64,000 nucleotides of DNA from assembly GCA_025055675.1 (NCBI GenBank), contig JANWWT010000006.1, forward strand, positions 58,839-122,838, read 5' to 3'. Numbering within the stretch: position 1 is the stretch's first letter; each line of letters begins with the position of its first letter. The position numbers were made by a program, and so were the translations under genes. This DNA is from Pseudanabaenaceae cyanobacterium SKYG29. Its GTDB lineage: Bacteria; Cyanobacteriota; Cyanobacteriia; Pseudanabaenales; Pseudanabaenaceae. Below, in pieces: positions 17,882 to 26,111 of the stretch. The notes beneath the pieces were generated by a model. That model had not been told where the DNA came from, did no database searches, and worked only from the letters and a program-made list of their open reading frames with translations.

Positions 17882-19267
17882 TTACAGTTCACCAAAACCT
17901 TTACGCTTTTTCTTTTTCTTGCCGTAATTGGGAGCGGGGGCAGCAGGTCGGGGTGGTGCCATGCCTAACATTTGATTCCGTCCCATGTTCTGCATGAGGG
18001 TACGCATTTTCTGAAAATCTGCCACTAACTTGGTGACATCCTGCATTTGATAGCCTGAACCTTTGGCAATACGCTGTTTGCGGCTGGGACTGCGGGCAAT
18101 GAGGTCGGGATTACGCCGCTCTTCGGGAGTCATAGAGGCAATCATAGCTTCTGCCCGTTTCAGATTCTGTTCTGCTTCCTGGAGTTGGGCTTCGTTGACT
18201 TTCATCCCGGGAATCATTTTGAGAATACTGCCAAATGACCCCATATTCTTAATCATGCGCGTATTCTTCAGGAAGTCCTCAAAGTCAAATTGGGCACTGA
18301 GGATTTTCTCCTGCATCTTGGCGGCATCTTCTAGGTTGACCTGCTCCTGCATCTTTTCCACCAGGGTCAGGACATCTCCCATACGCAATATCCGCGATGC
18401 CATCCGATCGGGGTGGAAGGGTTCTAAGGCTTCTACTTTTTCCCCCGTGCCAATGAACTTGATGGGTTGACCAGATACATAGCGAATGGAGAGGGCTGCT
18501 CCCCCTCTAGTGTCACCGTCTAATTTGGTGAGAATGGCACCAGTGATACCTACCTGTTCATGGAAGGTGCGGGTGAGATTGGCGGCTTCTTGCCCCGTCA
18601 TGGCATCTACCACGAGGAGCACTTCCGTCGGCTGTACCGCATCCCGTATGCGGATTAATTCTGCCATCATGGCTTCGTCAATTTGTAAGCGCCCCGCTGT
18701 GTCGATGATGACTGTATCAATGCCCTGTTCTTTTGCCTGAGCTACCCCTTGCTGGGCAATCTCGACGGGATCAACTGCCGTCCCCAAACTAAAAACCGGC
18801 ACCTCAATCTGTTTCCCCAGGGTGATCAACTGCTCGATCGCTGCTGGACGATAGACATCCGCCGCTACCAGAAGAGCCGATCGGTTAATTTTGCGCAAAT
18901 GCAACGCCAACTTAGCACTGGCTGTGGTTTTCCCTGTCCCCTGTAATCCTGCCATCAGTACCACAGTGGGTGGGGGGTCTGCCTGGGCGAGGGGAACGTT
19001 TTCTGAACCCATCAATGCCACCAGCTCATCGTAGACAACTTTGATGAATTGCTGTTCCGGCGTAACGCCCATGACCACATCTGTTCCCAGGGCACGCTGG
19101 CTCACCTTGGCGACAAATTCTTTGGCTACCTGTAGGTTGACATCCGCTTCCAACAGTGCCCGCCGCACTTCCCTAATCGCAGGCTGAATGTTGCTCTCCG
19201 TAATCCGATCGTGACCCCTTAGTTTCCGCCACGCCTGTTCAAATTTCTCTGTTATTTCATCAAACAT
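17882..19267 (-). CDS. ffh: Signal recognition particle GTPase Ffh (SRP54)
   Basis: Binds signal sequences of nascent membrane proteins together with 4.5S RNA and docks with FtsY. Order: N helical bundle (MFDEITEKFEQAWRKLRGHD), G domain with GLQGTGKTTASAKLA, DTAGRLQ, TKLDGDTRGG, then a methionine-rich M domain (GSFGSILKMIPGM, LIARSPSRKQRIAKGSG, MRTLMQNMGRNQMLGM) and a basic tail. The 461-residue length is standard. No SRP RNA gene is seen nearby. The gene is co-directional with rimO downstream and the phosphoesterase upstream (57-base gap). Confidence 0.96.
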   Translation of the reverse strand: MFDEITEKFEQAWRKLRGHDRITESNIQPAIREVRRALLEADVNLQVAKEFVAKVSQRALGTDVVMGVTPEQQFIKVVYDELVALMGSENVPLAQADPPPTVVLMAGLQGTGKTTASAKLALHLRKINRSALLVAADVYRPAAIEQLITLGKQIEVPVFSLGTAVDPVEIAQQGVAQAKEQGIDTVIIDTAGRLQIDEAMMAELIRIRDAVQPTEVLLVVDAMTGQEAANLTRTFHEQVGITGAILTKLDGDTRGGAALSIRYVSGQPIKFIGTGEKVEALEPFHPDRMASRILRMGDVLTLVEKMQEQVNLEDAAKMQEKILSAQFDFEDFLKNTRMIKNMGSFGSILKMIPGMKVNEAQLQEAEQNLKRAEAMIASMTPEERRNPDLIARSPSRKQRIAKGSGYQMQDVTKLVADFQKMRTLMQNMGRNQMLGMAPPRPAAPAPNYGKKKKKRKGFGEL

Positions 19268-19324
19268 CGATCGCTTCTAGGGTTGCCCATTACTCTCTCC
19301 CTCAGCATTCTAACCGATCGCCTC

Positions 19325-20404
19325 TTAACTAAGGTGCAGGGTGCATTCGTTGTCAGCGGGTGGGCGGTCGCTTAAACCTTCGACGAAGTCTTTGAGGGGA
19401 GAGGGGAACTGGGGAAAGGAAAAGTGAGCATCGCCGTTGGCAATATCAGCCCATAGATAGCGCAGGTGGGGCAGAAATTTGTCAATGTCTGCTTCTGACA
19501 AGTTTAGCTGGGCTTGTACTAGTAACTTTCTAAGAAAAACACCCGATCGTTCCCCCATCCACTCCCGGGAATACTGTTGCAGGTCGGGGCAGCCTGGTAC
19601 GGATTGGACGCGGAAGGATTGAATATGCAGTTGTCCCTGTTTAGGGTCATCCTGGAATTCGTAGGTGAGGTGGCGGTAGGGATGGGGAAAGCTGACTGTG
19701 GAGCCCGTGGTGATGTCGTAGAAGTCATACTGCTCACTATAAGCCACATCCTGCACATGGAGATGGCCCGTAAATGCCACTTTCACCCCGTGCCGCTGGA
19801 GGAGGGAGAGCAGTTCTGCCCCATTAGCCAACATGTAGCGTTTACCTAGGTGGCTGTTTTCCTGTCCTGGTAGGTGAGGCACAAGGTTGTGGTGAATCAT
19901 CACCCAGATCAGGTCTTGGGGGTGGGCTGCCAGTTCCTCTGTGAGCCATTGCAGTTGGTCAGTGGTCAGAGTACCTAATTGTTCTCCATCGGGGGCAAAG
20001 CAGTTGGAGTTCAAGCCGATCAGCCGAATACCAGGCGCGATCGTGGCACTGTAACAAAGGGGAGACTGTCCCTCTCGGTAACCAAACCCTCTGTAGAAGT
20101 AGCTGAATTGGGCAAGGGCTTGGGGAGTGGGTACATCGTGATTACCAGGGATGAGGTAGGCAGGTACAGGCAGTTGCCGCAACCGATCAGCTAACCACTG
20201 ATGATTTTCCGCTTCTCCATGTTGGGTGAGGTCACCAGGCAGGAGCAAAAAATCAATTCCCAAGTCCAGCAGGTGAGCCAGGGCAATCTCAAAGGCAGGA
20301 ATACTCCACTCCAACAAATGAAAGCGGCTGGGATGGTGCCAAAGGGTGTGGGGTAGAGTGATATGGGGGTCAGAGATAATACCAAAGCGCACCTGGTTGG
20401 TCAT
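19325..20404 (-). CDS. Calcineurin-like metallophosphoesterase (CpdA-like)
   Basis: A 359-residue cytoplasmic phosphoesterase with the full set of metal ligands: SDPHITLP (D and H), GDLTQHGEAE, GNHDVPTP, an HHNLVPHLPG block and GHLHVQD. The layout resembles cyclic-nucleotide phosphodiesterase CpdA/Icc, but the C-terminal 100 residues (from about residue 255) are an extra helical domain, so the substrate is uncertain. It is located between a methyltransferase and ffh, with gaps of about 55 bases on both sides. Confidence 0.85.
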   Translation of the reverse strand: MTNQVRFGIISDPHITLPHTLWHHPSRFHLLEWSIPAFEIALAHLLDLGIDFLLLPGDLTQHGEAENHQWLADRLRQLPVPAYLIPGNHDVPTPQALAQFSYFYRGFGYREGQSPLCYSATIAPGIRLIGLNSNCFAPDGEQLGTLTTDQLQWLTEELAAHPQDLIWVMIHHNLVPHLPGQENSHLGKRYMLANGAELLSLLQRHGVKVAFTGHLHVQDVAYSEQYDFYDITTGSTVSFPHPYRHLTYEFQDDPKQGQLHIQSFRVQSVPGCPDLQQYSREWMGERSGVFLRKLLVQAQLNLSEADIDKFLPHLRYLWADIANGDAHFSFPQFPSPLKDFVEGLSDRPPADNECTLHLS

Positions 20405-20458
20405 GGGACTGAAGCACCGCCACGGGTTTGCTAGCTTTACGATAGCATGGAACCGCTG

Positions 20459-21643
20459 TTAGTTTGCCTGGAACAAAATCAAGCGCTTCTGGAATAACGA
20501 TCGGGCTATTTGCAAATCTAGGGAGGGGTGCTGGGCAAGAATCTCTTGGGTGGTTAGTTCCTGATTTGCCTGTTGCATAAACAGAAATTCCGCTGGGCTG
20601 AGATTTATCACTTCATAATCAGGATTGAATAAACTAGTGCTCTCCCAACCAGTGAGGCAGGGATGTCTCAGGGGTTTAGCTGCTAATAAAACTTCGTCCC
20701 GATCGATAGCAAACCTGGGCAAGGGTGGCTTGTACAGGAAAAATTCATAGTGGGCGATGTCGGTGTCTAGTAATTCTAGGAGGCGGTACTGGGTACGTTG
20801 GGGCAACGCCTGGGCTTGGGCGAGTAACTCGGGATTTTTGCCTAGTAAGCGCTCTAGTTGCCACACCTTGGGATTAGAAAACCCCGCAAATTCTAAACCC
20901 GATCGGTCAATTAATCCAAACAAAGAATAAATATTAAATCTGATTTCGTGCGGGTGCAAATACATATCCGCAAAACATTCATCCTTGGTGTTTTCCAAAA
21001 ACCAACGAGTCTTTTCCCTTTGGAGTAGGCGATTATTTTCTGGTAGGGCGGCAAAAATTGCTCTTCCTAGTTTTACCCCCGCTGCAATGTCCCCTTTGTC
21101 GGGCAAGAGAATTTGGATTGCTTCCTGCATCAGGCTGATTTCCCATCTGCCAATTTCCGCATACAAAAACAGATGTAGTAATCCCCCTGGCTTTAATTTC
21201 TTGGCTAGCTCAGCTAAGCCCCGATCGGGATCAGCTAGGTGGTGCAATACCCCCACGCAATTAATTAACTCAAACTCCCCTGGTATCTGGGCTAAATCAT
21301 AGATACTGCACTGGTGGAACTGGATGCGATCGGTTTCTCCCACAGTTTTGGCAATTCTTTGTTTAGCTACTGCTAGTGTTCCTGCACTAATATCAATCGC
21401 CACAATTTCGGCTGCGGGATTTTGGTGGGCTAAATATTCCGTACTGACACCACTGCCACACCCAGCATCCAGAATTCTAACTTTGTCAGTAGGGGGAATT
21501 TGACCGTTAGTACAGAAAGCGTAGGCAGCTTGCCAGCTCCAGCGCCAGTTATGCCCAGGGGGTGGTTCATCGATCACGGGGTCAGGGGGAAAAGGATAAG
21601 CATCATACAAAGCTGCCACTGCCCGCGTCACTTCATCCGTCAT
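20459..21643 (-). CDS. Class I SAM-dependent methyltransferase with C-terminal extension
   Basis: A 394-residue protein. Residues about 45-180 form a Rossmann methyltransferase: motif I ILDAGCGSGVSTEYLA, acidic motif II VAIDIS, and NCVGVLHHLADPDRG followed by KPGGLLHLFLY. The N-terminus ALYDAYPFPPDP is typical of a family of cyanobacterial methyltransferases. The remaining 200 residues are mainly helical and not recognised; they may bind the substrate. The acceptor is unknown. It follows the coiled-coil gene with a 12-base gap. Confidence 0.8.
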   Translation of the reverse strand: MTDEVTRAVAALYDAYPFPPDPVIDEPPPGHNWRWSWQAAYAFCTNGQIPPTDKVRILDAGCGSGVSTEYLAHQNPAAEIVAIDISAGTLAVAKQRIAKTVGETDRIQFHQCSIYDLAQIPGEFELINCVGVLHHLADPDRGLAELAKKLKPGGLLHLFLYAEIGRWEISLMQEAIQILLPDKGDIAAGVKLGRAIFAALPENNRLLQREKTRWFLENTKDECFADMYLHPHEIRFNIYSLFGLIDRSGLEFAGFSNPKVWQLERLLGKNPELLAQAQALPQRTQYRLLELLDTDIAHYEFFLYKPPLPRFAIDRDEVLLAAKPLRHPCLTGWESTSLFNPDYEVINLSPAEFLFMQQANQELTTQEILAQHPSLDLQIARSLFQKRLILFQAN

Positions 21644-21655
21644 TGCCTACCCTCC

Positions 21656-22252
21656 CTACAAACTCTCTGTCCACGTCGATCGCCAAGCCTCCTCTGCCTC
21701 TAACACCAATTTAGCTTGCCGTTTTTCCTCTAGCTGCCCCTGCAGTCGTTCCCGTTGTGCTACTAACACCCGTAGTTCCCCCCGCTGGGACATGACATAG
21801 CGATCGGTAAACTCAATCTCCGCTAAACGCAGGATCACTCTGGGGGTATTTTCCGTAAGGGGTGGCAAAACCTGGAATTGCTGCAACAGAGCATTCACCC
21901 TGTGGGCATGTTCTTCTAGGCAGGTGTTCAGCAACCGATCGATTTCCTCTGCCCCTTTGTGCACTACCTCCCCAGCCAGAATCTCTCTTAGAGCCGACCC
22001 CAAAGTATCAGCAATCGCCACCACCCCCGACTGCAACGACTGCCGATCGGAAGGAGCTAACTGCAGAAATTGGGCGGGATACACATGGGTGCAGATGTTA
22101 AAAGCAGCGAGGATGAGCTGTTTGCGCGCCACCTGTGCCAGTACCTGGGCATACTCCCCATAGAGAACCTGAATGCGATGCTCTAAAGCAGCAATGGCTG
22201 AGGTGAGATCACGGATTTCCTGCTCCAACCGATCGGTTTTGCCCTGGGACAT
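21656..22252 (-). CDS. Coiled-coil hypothetical protein
   Basis: A 198-residue soluble protein with coiled coils at both ends: LEQEIRDLTSAIAALEHRIQ near the N-terminus and a QREQL/EEKRQAK-type heptad stretch at the C-terminus, with a helical middle (ICTHVYPAQFLQLAPSDRQ). I do not recognise the family. The start ATG 22252 is used because it gives MSQGKTDRLEQ and sits just past the tsf stop (12-base gap). It probably belongs to the rpsB-tsf transcript. Confidence 0.65.
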   Translation of the reverse strand: MSQGKTDRLEQEIRDLTSAIAALEHRIQVLYGEYAQVLAQVARKQLILAAFNICTHVYPAQFLQLAPSDRQSLQSGVVAIADTLGSALREILAGEVVHKGAEEIDRLLNTCLEEHAHRVNALLQQFQVLPPLTENTPRVILRLAEIEFTDRYVMSQRGELRVLVAQRERLQGQLEEKRQAKLVLEAEEAWRSTWTESL

Positions 22253-22264
22253 TAGGCAAGACAA

Positions 22265-23245
22265 CTACTTCTTCTTTTTCTTGCTGCTGGATTTTGCCTT
22301 GGGTTTCTCCTCTGGCTCAGGTGCTTTAGCTGTTTCCTCTGCTATTACATCTCCAGCTTGAGGAGAGACTGCTTCCGTGGACACAGGAGCCTCTTCTGTC
22401 ACTACGTCAGCAGGTTGAGGAGAGACTGTTTCCGTAGGTGCAGGAGCCTCTTCTACCACGGGAGTTTGTTCCGTTACCACATCAGTAGGCTGAGCAGAGA
22501 CTGTTTCCGTAGGTGCGGAAGCTTCTTCTACCACCCCGTCGCTGGGTTGAGCTGAGAGTGTTTCCGTAGCAGGAGGAGCTGTTGCCACTGCTGCAGGCTT
22601 GCTAGCTTCTGGTTGAGTCGCGCTTGGGACAATTTCACCAGGGATTTCCTCACCCACGGCATAGCGTACAAACCGCCGCACGCGGATATTTTCTTTCAAA
22701 ACCGCGATCGTTTGTTTGATCAATTCATCAACAGTAATCGTCTGGTCTTTGATGTAGGGCTGATCCAGCAGGCTCATTTCCTTAAGGCGCTTTTCAATCC
22801 GTCCTTGGACGATCTTTTCCCGTACAGCAGGGGGCTTGTTGGCAATGTCATCCTTGGCAGACTCGATCGCTCTTTCCTTTTCCACCACCTCAGGGGGAAT
22901 GTGTGCCACACTGACATATTCCACACCAGGGCAAGCAGCAATTTGTTTAGCGATGTTATCTGCCAGCTCCTTGAACTCCTCCCGTTTGGCGACAAAATCC
23001 GTTTCGCAGTTGAGTTCTAGCAATACACCTACCTGGCTACCGAAGTGAATATAGCTGTGGACAATGCCTTGGGCGGTAGTGCGATCGGCTTTTTCCCCGG
23101 CCTTGGTGATGCCCCGCTTGCGCAACCACTCGATCGCTTTTTGCATGTCCCCATCGCTTTCCTCCAAGGCTCTTTTGCAGTCCTTGATGCCCGCCTGCGT
23201 CCGACTACGCAACTCACTAACTAACTGGGGTGAAATTTCAGCCAT
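22265..23245 (-). CDS. tsf: Elongation factor Ts with repetitive C-terminal tail
   Basis: GDP/GTP exchange factor of EF-Tu. Residues 1-205 are a standard short cyanobacterial/chloroplast EF-Ts: UBA-like helices [20 protein letters not shown], the EF-Tu-contacting [17 protein letters not shown], and [17 protein letters not shown]. Residues 206-326 are a low-complexity Pro/Glu/Thr/Val tail with four imperfect repeats starting at about 227, 246, 271 and 290, ending in a run of lysines. The tail is not needed for the known fold. tsf lies 30 bases after rpsB, the universal order. Confidence 0.95.
   Translation of the reverse strand: MAEISPQLVSELRSRTQAGIKDCKRALEESDGDMQKAIEWLRKRGITKAGEKADRTTAQGIVHSYIHFGSQVGVLLELNCETDFVAKREEFKELADNIAKQIAACPGVEYVSVAHIPPEVVEKERAIESAKDDIANKPPAVREKIVQGRIEKRLKEMSLLDQPYIKDQTITVDELIKQTIAVLKENIRVRRFVRYAVGEEIPGEIVPSATQPEASKPAAVATAPPATETLSAQPSDGVVEEASAPTETVSAQPTDVVTEQTPVVEEAPAPTETVSPQPADVVTEEAPVSTEAVSPQAGDVIAEETAKAPEPEEKPKAKSSSKKKKK
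22310..22570 (-). repeat. Tandem repeats coding the EF-Ts tail
   Basis: The tail is encoded by four imperfect in-frame units of roughly 57-75 bases. At the protein level each has the form TETVSxQPxDVVxEExP; DNA copies share GAGACTGTTTCCGTAGGTGC-like blocks on the plus strand. Such a structure expands and contracts by slippage, so its length should vary between strains. Confidence 0.7.
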
Positions 23246-23275
23246 GACCTTATTCCCTACAATCGCTCTCCATTG

Positions 23276-24064
23276 TTACATATCGTCATCTTCTGCACCA
23301 ATATCTAGGTCGGATAAATCCACTTCCTCCCCTTCCACTGTGCCTTCGTAGGGTGTGCCCTCCGCATCATAATCGATCGTTTGCCCCTGCTTGCCTTCGA
23401 TAATCGCATCGGCTAGTTTGCCAATAATTAGTTTGACCGCGCGAATGGCATCATCGTTACTGGGAATGGGCACATCGACCAAATCGGGGTCGCAGTTAGT
23501 ATCCAGCATTGCCACAATGGGAATTTGTAGGCGTTGACACTCCTGGACAGCGTTGTACTCCCGCTTCTGGTCAACAATCACCACGATGTCAGGGAGCTTG
23601 CGCATGGTTTTGATCCCACTGAGGTATTTGCGTAGGCGCTCTAGTTCTGCCCGCAGGCGGGATGCTTCTTTTTTAGGCAGCCGAGACAGGGCCCCAGTTT
23701 CCTCCCGGCGTTCTAGCTCCTTGAGGCGGTCAATTCTGGTGCGGATGGTAGCCCAGTTGGTGAGCATACCCCCCAGCCAGCGTTGGTTGACGTAATAGCT
23801 GTTGCAACGTCTAGCCTCTTCCTCGATGATCCCTGCTGCTTGGCGCTTCGTACCCACAAATAGGGTTTTCTTGCCCTGCTCCGTCATACGCCGCATGTAG
23901 TTGTAAGCCTCCTCCAGGCACTGAGCAGTCTGCACTAAGTCAATAATGTGGACACCGTTGCGCTCAGTAAAAATGTAAGGCTCCATTTTAGGATTCCAGC
24001 GGCGGGTTTGATGCCCAAAGTGAACTCCTGCCTCTAACAGTTCGTTGAGGGTAATAATTGCCAT
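23276..24064 (-). CDS. rpsB: 30S ribosomal protein S2
   Basis: A 262-residue S2 with the signatures [19 protein letters not shown] at the N-terminus, [43 protein letters not shown] and an acidic C-terminal extension typical of cyanobacteria. The start ATG 24064 ([13 protein letters not shown]) is preceded by AAGGAG; an earlier in-frame start would run through the structured leader and is rejected. First gene of the rpsB-tsf operon, probably autoregulated through the pseudoknot upstream. Confidence 0.96.
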   Translation of the reverse strand: MAIITLNELLEAGVHFGHQTRRWNPKMEPYIFTERNGVHIIDLVQTAQCLEEAYNYMRRMTEQGKKTLFVGTKRQAAGIIEEEARRCNSYYVNQRWLGGMLTNWATIRTRIDRLKELERREETGALSRLPKKEASRLRAELERLRKYLSGIKTMRKLPDIVVIVDQKREYNAVQECQRLQIPIVAMLDTNCDPDLVDVPIPSNDDAIRAVKLIIGKLADAIIEGKQGQTIDYDAEGTPYEGTVEGEEVDLSDLDIGAEDDDM

Positions 24065-24068
24065 ATTC

Positions 24069-24129
24069 GCTCCTTGTGTTCGGGTTTGACCTGGCATCTG
24101 GGCGTGACAAGCACCCGAATCCCCAGATG
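24069..24129 (-). promoter_or_regulatory. Candidate S2-binding pseudoknot leader of rpsB
   Basis: On the reverse strand CATCTGGG (24129-24122) pairs perfectly with CCCAGATG (24102-24095). The 19-base loop contains TTCGGGT (24119-24113), which is complementary to ACCCGAA (24085-24079) downstream of the stem. The two helices of 8 and 7 bp form an H-type pseudoknot ending five bases before the AAGGAG ribosome binding site (24074-24069). A pseudoknot just upstream of the Shine-Dalgarno is known for S2 feedback control in E. coli rpsB; the same role here is inferred. Confidence 0.65.
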
Positions 24130-24234
24130 TGTGAATTGAAAAAACTCTATTAATTTAGCACAAATGGCAGAAATTGGGGAGCTTTTGCAGGGGCTGTGGG
24201 GGGGATATAATCGTGGAGGGGGGTAGGGAGAGCA

Positions 24235-24630
24235 ATGATGAAGGGGCTAAGTTGGGTAAAGTGGGCGCAGTTTGGGGGGATTGGTCTAGGGTTTCTGATA
24301 ATTCTTCTGGCAGTGACTAATCCTTCGCGGGAAGCCTATTTAGAATATGCCACTTTTAAGTTGGCTGACGATGTGAAAGAGGAAATTTGTGGCGCAAAAG
24401 ACCTAAAGAATTTGTTGGGGGAAGTGGCTAATTTAATAGCAGGTATTTGTCGCACAGGGGTGGATGTCCAACGGGAGAAAATTCGCGATTTTATTAGTAA
24501 TGCTTCCCGTCGCCGCAATTTAGTAATTTTTAGTATCTACCGCACGGATGTCCTCGATCGGCGTTATACCACTATTGCTATTTTGGGCAATTTTCACACT
24601 TCCGTTGCTAAAACAACCAGCCGAAATTAG
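24235..24630 (+). CDS. DUF4359-family membrane-anchored protein
   Basis: A 131-residue protein with one N-terminal helix (FGGIGLGFLIILLAVTNPS) followed by a small extracytoplasmic or periplasmic domain: EAYLEYATFKLADDVKEEIC, a second cysteine in GICRTGVD, and the C-terminal FSIYRTDVLDRRYTTIAILG. This arrangement fits the cyanobacterial DUF4359 family (NPSREAYLEYA is characteristic). The function is unknown. The gene is divergent from rpsB, and its last 23 bases overlap the 3' end of the gene on the other strand. Confidence 0.75.
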   Translation: MMKGLSWVKWAQFGGIGLGFLIILLAVTNPSREAYLEYATFKLADDVKEEICGAKDLKNLLGEVANLIAGICRTGVDVQREKIRDFISNASRRRNLVIFSIYRTDVLDRRYTTIAILGNFHTSVAKTTSRN

Positions 24631-25573
24631 CAGGATGGGGTTCTTGACTGCGGAGATACATTTCACAGTCTCTGATGGGGTAAATCATTCTGTCCCAACG
24701 GGTATCGGGGAGAGCGAGGGGGCGGGTTTCATCTAGGAGCCAACGACTAATTTGATCAGGGGTTGCCTGACAAGTAGGAGAAATTTCTATGCGTACTAGA
24801 CCAAAATGTATGTCGTCCCCACTGCCTTCCCGTAAACGTAAGTACCAACTACAAACCGATCGGGGGGGGGAATTCTGATCAAATAAGATCAGCAGGCAGA
24901 AGGTGCTAGAACGTTCCCCCGCCTTGAGGTTTTGGATGATTTGTTGTTCCTGCCAGCTGAAGAATTGGGTGTTGTGGGTTTTGATGATGCCAATGACCCG
25001 ATCGTGACTTGCTATTGCCCCTGTAGCCCTAATTGAACCATCTATAACTAACCAGCCTGGACAGTTCTGTTGCATCCAGGTGGCGGCGAGTTGGGTTTCT
25101 AGTTGTTGTCGATCGCTGCTGATTTTGTCCCTCGCTATTTTGGTCAGGTCGGGGGGAACTACTGTTGTTTCTCCTAGGGTATCAATGATGGGAATTTCTT
25201 TTAGGGCTTGGCTTTCAGAGCAGAGACGGGTGGGTAGGTAGAGGGCTTCTTGCTGGCGGTGTTGCCAGGTGGAGAGGACACGATCGGTTCTGGCTCTGAT
25301 TACTGCCGCTGTATAGCCGTAATAGACAGGTACACCTTCTACATAGTAGAGCAACCAACTGCGCTGAATGCCATCGAGGAAGTGGGTAAAGGGGCTAGGT
25401 TCTGGCTCACCCACCGGAATGGCTCTGAAAGGGTGCTCCAGTAGTTCCGCGTCTCCCTGCTTGGGGTTGTCGGCAAAGCCCTGTTGTTCTTCGTACTGGC
25501 GAGGGCGGAGGAATTGGCGTGCACGATCGGTTTGTCTGAGGTAGCGCTGCAGGCGGCTGAGCAGTAGTGACAT
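24608..25573 (-). CDS. Hypothetical protein, possibly NurA-like nuclease fold
   Basis: A 321-residue cytoplasmic protein not firmly recognised. Two DG motifs, THFLDGIQRSWL near residue 65 and WLVIDGSIRATG near residue 175, followed by VIGIIKTHNTQFF and CSWYLRLREG, loosely recall the NurA/RNase-H-like nuclease fold with paired acidic residues. This is a guess from motif spacing, not a homology result. It is conserved-looking, with no membrane segments, divergent from ndhL by 38 bases. Its 3' end overlaps DUF4359 by 23 bases. Confidence 0.6.
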   Translation of the reverse strand: MSLLLSRLQRYLRQTDRARQFLRPRQYEEQQGFADNPKQGDAELLEHPFRAIPVGEPEPSPFTHFLDGIQRSWLLYYVEGVPVYYGYTAAVIRARTDRVLSTWQHRQQEALYLPTRLCSESQALKEIPIIDTLGETTVVPPDLTKIARDKISSDRQQLETQLAATWMQQNCPGWLVIDGSIRATGAIASHDRVIGIIKTHNTQFFSWQEQQIIQNLKAGERSSTFCLLILFDQNSPPRSVCSWYLRLREGSGDDIHFGLVRIEISPTCQATPDQISRWLLDETRPLALPDTRWDRMIYPIRDCEMYLRSQEPHPANFGWLF

Positions 25574-25611
25574 TTTTTGCTACATTAGAAAAGAACAGTC
25601 GGTAGAAACAG

Positions 25612-25818
25612 ATGGAAGTTCTTCTTACTTATATCATCCTAGGTGGGGCGTATTTGCTAGTTATTCCTTTGCTATTGATGTTTTACTTCCAGGCGCGCTG
25701 GTTTAAGACCGGTTCTTGGGAAAGAGTCTTTATTTGTTTTGTAGCTTTCTTCTTTTTCCCTGGGTTGTTATTAATTTCTCCCTTTTTGAATTTTCGTCCT
25801 GAGGTGCGGAAACTGTAA
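25612..25818 (+). CDS. ndhL: NAD(P)H-quinone oxidoreductase subunit L
   Basis: A 68-residue thylakoid membrane subunit of the cyanobacterial NDH-1 complex, required for respiration and CO2 uptake. Two transmembrane helices (YIILGGAYLLVIPLLLMFYF and a second at FICFVAFFFFPGLLLISPF) flank the loop QARWFKTGSWERV. Length and pattern match NdhL; the C-terminus NFRPEVRKL is usual. The stop codon overlaps the ATG of the next gene by one base, a conserved pairing in cyanobacteria. Confidence 0.9.
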   Translation: MEVLLTYIILGGAYLLVIPLLLMFYFQARWFKTGSWERVFICFVAFFFFPGLLLISPFLNFRPEVRKL

Positions 25819-26111
25819 TGCGACGGATTGATGCGTTGCTCCTTGCCTTTGCCTTTTTCCTGTTTGGGGGGATGAGTTACATGGTCTTGCGCATTATCGG
25901 TCTCCCAGGGGAAACGGCGGGCATCTGGAGTCAGGTAATTGTCTTGCTGGGATTGCTGGGTTGGTTGTCTACCTATTTATTTCGCGTGGCAACGGGTAAT
26001 ATGACACTCCACCAACAGATGGAACGCTACAAAACCGCTCTGTTGCGCCAGCGTCTGGCGGAAATGACCCCTGAAGAACTAGCTGAGTTGGAGACCTCCT
26101 CTGAGGATTGA
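25818..26111 (+). CDS. DUF3007-family membrane protein
   Basis: A 97-residue protein with two membrane helices (ALLLAFAFFLFGGMSYMVLR and VIVLLGLLGWLSTYLFRV) and a charged C-terminal helix (LHQQMERYKTALLRQRLAEM). The family (DUF3007) is found in cyanobacteria and plastids, usually next to ndhL, which suggests but does not prove an NDH-1 role. ATG overlaps the ndhL stop by one base; the TGA overlaps the TTG start of the next gene, so three genes are coupled. Confidence 0.85.
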   Translation: MRRIDALLLAFAFFLFGGMSYMVLRIIGLPGETAGIWSQVIVLLGLLGWLSTYLFRVATGNMTLHQQMERYKTALLRQRLAEMTPEELAELETSSED

